Translations under genes and position numbers: made by a program
Assembly (NCBI GenBank): GCA_009760885.1
Contig: CM019713.1
Coordinates: 27,686,927 to 27,750,926, forward strand
Length of the DNA: 64,000 nucleotides
Reading direction: 5' to 3'
Origin: Achatina immaculata
Lineage: Eukaryota; Mollusca; Gastropoda; Stylommatophora; Achatinidae
Shown: one piece after another, positions 59,256-64,000 of the stretch
Position numbering within the stretch: position 1 is the first letter of the stretch
Layout of the letters: each line of letters starts with the position of its first letter
Notes under the pieces: generated by a model
Told to the model about the DNA's origin: nothing
The model's database searches: none
The model's input: only the letters and a program-made list of their open reading frames with translations

Positions 59256-59610
59256 TTCTGATCGCAGAGAAACGCAAAAGAGGCGAAAAGCATGGCCCGT
59301 GGGTGAATTAGATTACTTTTATCTTGATGTACGTCCCGCGGTCGTGTCATGAAAAATGTATATTTAAGAAAGATTTTAATCTGGATTATAGACCAGCATA
59401 TTGTTTTACTTTACTAACAACATTCATCACGCCAGCCGTGAGTTGTGTGACCTAAACAGAAACTTCTTGCGTGAACTCGGCCGGAAGATTACTCTTGAGG
59501 GTCACCGCGGTGAAAAGGGTACCATTTCTTACTCTTTCTTTCTTTCTTGCCAATGACTAAACCCTTCTTATGTTTTTTTTTCTGTCCTCTTAATTCCACG
59601 CTCCAGTTTT
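59256..59610. other. Intron 4 sequence, nothing recognised
   Basis: Unique-looking, no support for a gene. Confidence 0.45.
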
Positions 59611-59624
59611 GAATTTCACATGTT

Positions 59625-60272
59625 TTGTTTTCTTCTTCTTCTCCTCCACCTCCTCCTCCTCTTCTTCTTTTTCTTCTTCTCTTCCTCCTCCTCTTCTTAT
59701 TTTTATTCTCCTCCTCTTCTTTTCCTCCTCTTCCTCTTCTTCTCCTCCTCCTCTTCTTCTTCTCCTCTTCCTCTTATTATTTTTCTTCTTCTTCTCCTCC
59801 TCTTATTATTTTTCTTCTCCTCCACCTCTTCTTCTTATTTTTCTTATTCTTCTCCTCCTCTTATTATTTTTCTTCTCTTCCTCTTCTTCTTCTTTTTCTT
59901 CTTCTTCTCCTCTTCTTCTTCTTATTTTTCTTCTTCTCCTCCTCCTCTTGTTCTTGTTCTTCTTCTCCTCCTCCTCTTCTTCTTTTTCTTCTTCTCCTCC
60001 TCCTCTTCTTCTTATTTTTCTTCTTCTCCTCCTCATCTTGTTCTTGTTCTTTTTCTTATTCTCCTCCTCCTCTTCTTCTTCTCCTCCTCCTCTTCTTCTT
60101 TTTCTTCTTCTCCTCCTCCCCTTCCTCTTCTTCTTCTTCTCCTCCTCCATCTTCTCCTCCTCCTCTCTTCCTCCTCTCTTCCTCCTCTTCTCTTCCTCCT
60201 CCTCCTCCTCCTCTCTTCTTCCTCCTCCTCCTTCTTATTTTTCTTCTCCTCCTTTTTCTTGTTCTTCTTCTA
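59625..60272. repeat. Polypyrimidine (TTC/TCC)n tract, about 650 bases
   Basis: Almost pure C/T on the + strand, broken only by scattered TTATTTT and a few A. Its Ser/Leu/Phe/Pro ORFs and - strand Lys/Arg/Glu ORFs are composition artefacts. A mirror-symmetric polypurine/polypyrimidine tract of this length can form triplex (H-DNA). It lies 250 bases upstream of candidate exon 5. Confidence 0.95.
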
Positions 60273-60523
60273 GTATGTGTCACAATTATCTGTTTCTTTT
60301 CTTTGCCCATTTGTCTTCCTTCATCTAAGCTTACTCTATCATCTTTGCGGGTTCATTTTTCCTTGCAATTTTAATATCTGCTCTCTGCCAGGGTCTGATG
60401 TTTTCCGTAATTTTCGCAACAATCCTATTTCAATTTGCCCTGAAAAAAGATACATGGTCGAAATATTGATTGCGTTACCGAAATCATTTACTTGAAACGC
60501 CTTGTTTGTTATTCCGTTGTCAG

Positions 60524-60567
60524 CTGACGAGCAGAACAAACGAATGACAGAACATGTGTGTAAATAA
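60524..60567 (+). CDS. Host gene, candidate exon 5 (terminal)
   Basis: The acceptor is GTTTGTTATTCCGTTGTCAG ending at 60523. With the base carried from exon 4 the frame reads ADEQNKRMTEHVCK then a TAA stop at 60565-60567, a hydrophilic continuation of exon 4. AATAAA-like sequence occurs at 60563-60568 and again near 60668. Adding this exon closes an open frame of exactly 487 codons including the stop. Alternatively GT at 60558 or 60560 may be a donor: leaving 2 bases, a site at 60558 would join in frame to an ORF at 62351-62534. As a short exon its support is only phase and acceptor. Confidence 0.42.
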
Positions 60568-61060
60568 ATGGCATTTATAAATCTACGCAGTGGTTCTTAA
60601 AGGCATGGCGACAACCGAAACAGGACTTTACGTAATGCCTCATCTCCACTGTTGGATCACTTACATAGAATAAAGGTAAGAGAAACTAGAGCAACATTTT
60701 AACAGCCACCCACAAGTCAGGCCAGAGGATATTTGTCAACTTGAAGGTCGCTGTTACAATGTACTGCTTAGAGTTAGTCCGGGCATGGACAGAGAAAATA
60801 ATCTTTTGGCTATGATACTTGGAGAGTTGATCAAACTCTAGTTCATCGTTATGAAATACTTGTTTACTGTTATGGAGCTTTTCGCTGGTCAGTTTTTATC
60901 TTTCCTAGTTCTGCAAGAATTTTATCAGAACTGCATGGCTGAAAATAAAAATATAACAGACTGGTATACCGTCTTTGTTGCTGAACTGAAAAAGTTCATT
61001 TTTTGCAGTAGAAGTTTTTAAAAAAATCCCGGCATTGTTTGGAATATGATATTAATATGA
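60568..61060. other. Possible 3' UTR or intergenic
   Basis: If exon 5 is terminal this is 3' UTR and downstream sequence. AATAAAGG at about 60667-60674 is a candidate polyadenylation signal. No other feature. Confidence 0.3.
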
Positions 61061-61061
61061 T

Positions 61062-61325
61062 GAGGGTATGTGAAGCAAATGATGAGGGTATGGGAGGCAA
61101 ATAATTGAGGTATATGAACCACATTATCGGAATATGTGAAACAAATAATGGGGTGTGTAAACCAAATTTATTGGAGTATGTGAAGCAAGTGATGGGGTAT
61201 GGGAACCACATAATGTGAGTATATGAAACAAATGATGGGAGTGTGGAAACCAAATTTTCGGAATATGTGAACCAAATGATGAGTATGGGAACCAAATAAT
61301 TTGAGTAATGGAGCCAAATGATTGA
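61062..61325. repeat. Degenerate 22-24-bp repeat, about 11 copies
   Basis: The unit is near GGGTATGTGAACCAAATAAT plus GA, with many substitutions. Old array. Confidence 0.85.
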
Positions 61326-61664
61326 CGTCTACTAGGTGAGGGTTTAATTCTCAGAATGGATCTTTGTGACACATTCTTGATACAAAAGGGAACACGCTGA
61401 TCGCTGATACTTTAGATAATAATGACGATGCACACAGCCTCTTCTAACAAGCACCATCATGAAGAAACAGTTTTATATCAGTCTGAGTTATGTTTCGTTC
61501 CTCTGAGAATTTGAACTATTTCCCCCACCAATTAAAAAAAATCCACAAACCACATAAACAGTTTCCTATTAAATACATCCGCCATATTTTTTTTTTACTT
61601 GAAAATAGGTAGATGCTTAAATTTAGTGTACTAATTTTGCTGCTTGAATTTTAAATCTCTAAAC

Positions 61665-61881
61665 CAGTGGCTGTCAACCTTTCTGTAACATCCAGTGAAC
61701 TTTTTGTTTTCTAACTTCGTACAAGATGCAACCACTAGCAATATCGTAATGCCATACAAATCATAACTGTTTGTACTCAAGAAATGGCGCTTAATACCAA
61801 ATTGGTAACACAGTCGAGGACGGCCTGATAAAGCACCTGCGGATCACCTGTGGCCCGCAGATGACAGGTTTGGAACCCCTG
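61665..61881. mobile_element. Small non-autonomous hAT-like element (MITE)
   Basis: The left end CAGTGGCTGTCAACC and the right end GGTTTGGAACCCCTG form imperfect terminal inverted repeats (10 of 15 match), both resembling hAT termini. Inside the right end is GGATCACCTGTGGCCCGCAG, also common in hAT MITEs. Length 217 bases. Flanking 8-mers CTCTAAAC and CTAAATCC are only half alike, so a target duplication is not clear. Confidence 0.55.
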
Positions 61882-62350
61882 CTAAATCCGTTTATACGCA
61901 ATTATTTTTATTACATTTCTTTTTCTTTAACGAAGCTATTTAAGTGGCTGGCGACGGGAGAAATGCTAAAAAAAAAAATAATTCCTCAGAGTGCGTGAGA
62001 TAAATCGGCTTTTTAGTGACGTGGTCGGATAAAGGTTTTGGAACCTCTCTCCAATCTTCAAAATCAGATTTGCAGCGTCAGTAGAATGTCAGGCGCATTT
62101 ACACTTCCATCTGGCTGTGCCAGGTTGCTTCGTTCTGACCTAGAACATTGTAAAAACTGGCTCACAAATAAGGGGGGGGGGGGGAAGGGGATGATATTTG
62201 TTGTGAAATCATGTTACGCCTGTTACTTTGATCAATAGAATTATTGAACCTGTGGGTGAGCAATGCTTGCGAGAAGATTTTTGTTTTTTAATTTATCTAA
62301 ATTATATTTACGAATAAAATAAACGGTATTGTTTTGAGTTGTTATTTTAG

Positions 62351-62537
62351 CCAATATTTCCAGGTTTTGGGAGATCTGGGGAGATTTGTCTCAAATAGAC
62401 CTCTGCCACGTGTTATTAAGGAAAAAAAAGGATGGAAAAATTCCTTTGAAAATTTTCCGAATTGGAAGTCGCTTCTCATGAGTTGTGACACAAATGATGG
62501 TCTTCCTTCTAATGCTCTTTCACAAGCGGATTGACAA
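62351..62537 (+). other. Exon-like ORF, unassigned
   Basis: After TTATTTTAG an open frame reads FQVLGDLGRFVSNRPLPRVI, KEKKGWKNSFENFPNW, then SCDTNDGLPSNALSQAD and a TGA stop at 62532-62534. Composition looks protein-like. It could be a last exon of the host gene only if candidate exon 5 leaves two bases (donor GT at 60558). The acceptor is short of pyrimidines. No homologue recognised. Confidence 0.25.
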
Positions 62538-62624
62538 CTCGTAGAGCGCAAACATTATCAGTTTTTTTTTTTCTTGAACTTGTTTGACTTTCACAATGTT
62601 TAATGTTACTTCTGTCTCTGAAGG

Positions 62625-62725
62625 TTTCATCACTGTTGATTTCATCTCTGCTGGTTTCATCTCTGTTGGTTTCGTTTCTGGTGGTTTCATCTCTTCTGGT
62701 TCCCTTTCTTTTGGTTTTATCTCTT
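62625..62725. repeat. 15-bp repeat, about 7 copies
   Basis: The unit is TTTCATCTCTGTTGG or similar. The - strand reads as a five-residue MKPxE repeat in ORF 62520-62813, probably not a gene. Confidence 0.85.
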
Positions 62726-62796
62726 TTTTAATTCCCTCTCTCTTGGCTCCATATCCGTAGGTTTCCATCTCCTTTTTTGGGGGGTATATAACACTA

Positions 62797-62853
62797 GTAG
62801 TCTTATATAACACGGTTATTATTATATAACACTAGTTATCTTATATAAAACTA

Positions 62854-62901
<48 letters not shown>

Positions 62902-63533
62902 CTAGTAATCTTATACAATCCTAGTACTCATATTTGTATACTACTAGTAATCTAGTACTCTTATATAATACTAGTAATCTTAGACAACTCTGGTACTCAT
63001 ATAATACTAGTAATCTTAGATAACTCTAGTACTCTTATATAATACTAGTAATCTTAGATAACTCTAGTACTCTATATAGTACTAGTAATCTTATATAACT
63101 CTGGTACTCATATAATACTAGTAATCTTAGATAACTCTAGTACTCTTATATAATACTAGTAATCTTAGATAACTCTAGTACTCTTATATAATACTAGTAA
63201 TCTTAGACAACTCTGGTACTCATATAATACTAGTAATCTTAGATAACTCTAGTACTCTTATATAATACTAGTAATCTTATATAACTCTAGTACTCTATAT
63301 AGTACTAGTAATCTTATATAACTCTGGTACTCATATAATACTAGTAATCTTATATAGCTCTAGTACTCTTATATAATACTAGTAATCTTAGATAACTCTA
63401 GTACTCTTATATAATACTAGTAATCTTAGATAACTCTAGTACTCTTATATAATACTAGTAATCTTAGATAACTCTAGTACTCTTATATAATACTAGTAAT
63501 CTTAGATAACTCTAGTACTCTTATATAATACTA
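62797..63533. repeat. 38-bp AT-rich minisatellite, about 16 copies
   Basis: The unit is ACTAGTAATCTTAGATAACT plus CTAGTACTCTTATATAAT. Units alternate between TACTCTTATATAATACTAG and TACTCATATAATACTAG forms. It resumes after the SINE at 63820. Confidence 0.94.
62851..62897. repeat. (TA)n microsatellite
   Basis: About 23 TA units inside the start of the 38-bp array. Confidence 0.95.
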
Positions 63534-63819
63534 GCTAGATGGTTGAGTGGTTAGGCGCTTGGTTTACTAATCCGGTTACACCGAGTTAAAGTCTCATCAG
63601 TTAGTTTTTTTTTTTAATCTGGGACACACCAGAAAAGCCCCGGGGTCCTACCCAGCCTCTAAAAATAGGTACCAGAGAAATCTACGAAGTTAAATTCGGC
63701 CAGGCGTGATACAGACCACATCACACTTTCATGTCCCGATAGTCTTGGAAGTAGAGACCTATCACTGTATCCCCAATGTGTCTTAATGGCGCGTAAACTG
63801 GGATTTCAACTTTTTACCT
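63534..63819 (+). mobile_element. tRNA-derived SINE, copy S3, inserted in the 38-bp array
   Basis: The head TGGTTGAGTGGTTAGGCGCT (A-box TGGTTGAGTGG) and a weakened B-box (GAGTTAAAGTCTC) are followed by the body GGTCCTACCCAGCC, GGCCAGGCGTGATACAGACC and TATCCCCAATGTGTCTTAAT, which matches copy S1 in reverse. The tail is TTTTTACC. It is flanked by TACTCTTATATAATACTA at 63516-63533 and 63820-63837, consistent with a target duplication, although the target itself is a tandem repeat. Confidence 0.85.
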
Positions 63820-63837
63820 TACTCTTATATAATACTA

Positions 63838-64000
63838 ATCCTGTTATGTAATATGCTTGTGTAATACAAGTACTCTTTTACAGTGCATGCACTCTTATAT
63901 AGTACCATTACTCTTACGCAATACATGTACTCTTATATAACTGTTGTAATAAAGAGATATTGATTGGCAGTGTTACAATGAAAATGCTAGACCGGCGGAA
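63838..64000. repeat. Degraded end of the 38-bp array
   Basis: Contains scattered ACTCTTATATA-like units with increasing divergence to the window edge. Confidence 0.6.

Noticed and set aside
59609..60374. Ser/Leu/Pro-rich ORF of about 240 codons
   Set aside because: Composition artefact of the polypyrimidine tract; all three frames are open.

Overview
This looks like a eukaryotic nuclear window, probably from a marine invertebrate and most likely a mollusc. It has GT-AG introns with long spacing, several families of non-LTR retrotransposon (LINE) debris, tRNA-headed SINEs, hAT transposon remains and a very high load of micro- and minisatellites. There are no operons, ribosome-binding sites or other prokaryotic signals. 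The phylum is inferred from the style of the repeats and is not proven.

One host gene can be assembled by eye on the + strand from about 34.6 to 60.6 kb. Five exon candidates (34577-34813, 44813-44930, 47920-48872, 57213-57350, 60524-60567) have AG/GT boundaries. Their phases fit end to end and give an open frame of 486 codons plus a stop. The product begins Met-Gly-Cys, a typical N-myristoylation/palmitoylation start. It is mostly Ser/Thr/Pro-rich and probably disordered, with a three-unit NHVSIDH repeat, a His-rich patch and a charged C-terminal segment that faintly recalls stathmin. I do not recognise the gene.

Layout. 0-1.7 kb: LINE-A reverse-transcriptase fragment running into a 30-bp array. 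2.3-4.4 kb: dead hAT transposase (- strand) split by a second LINE-A fragment with a 9-bp target duplication. 5.3-16.5 kb: minisatellites and decayed LINE 3' ends. 16.7-18.0 kb: trinucleotide block. 18.9-19.6 kb: LINE remnant with an internal 23-bp array. 19.9-21.9 kb: 21-bp array plus a 760-bp tandem duplication and CT-rich DNA. 21.9-25.7 kb: four successive arrays (36, 53, 28 and 38 bp). 27-27.5 kb: two head-to-head tRNA-derived SINEs. 28.7-32.5 kb: LINE fragments and a 36-bp array. 32.7-34.6 kb: 34-bp array carrying a SINE-like insertion and ending at the first exon. 35.5-36.2 kb: 37-bp array. 36.4-43.9 kb: 7.4-kb 29-bp satellite with higher-order repeats, inside intron 1. 45.7-55 kb: LINE-B, LINE-C and SINE copies inside introns 2 and 3. 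55.7-64 kb: more arrays, a 650-bp polypyrimidine tract, a small hAT-like MITE and a SINE inserted in the last array.

The main themes are these. Minisatellites arise at LINE 3' ends or inside LINE coding remnants. Each LINE family has its own short-repeat 3' tail. Two large intronic arrays carry splice-site-like sequence in every monomer. Copy numbers and periods were counted by eye and are approximate unless an exact offset is given.
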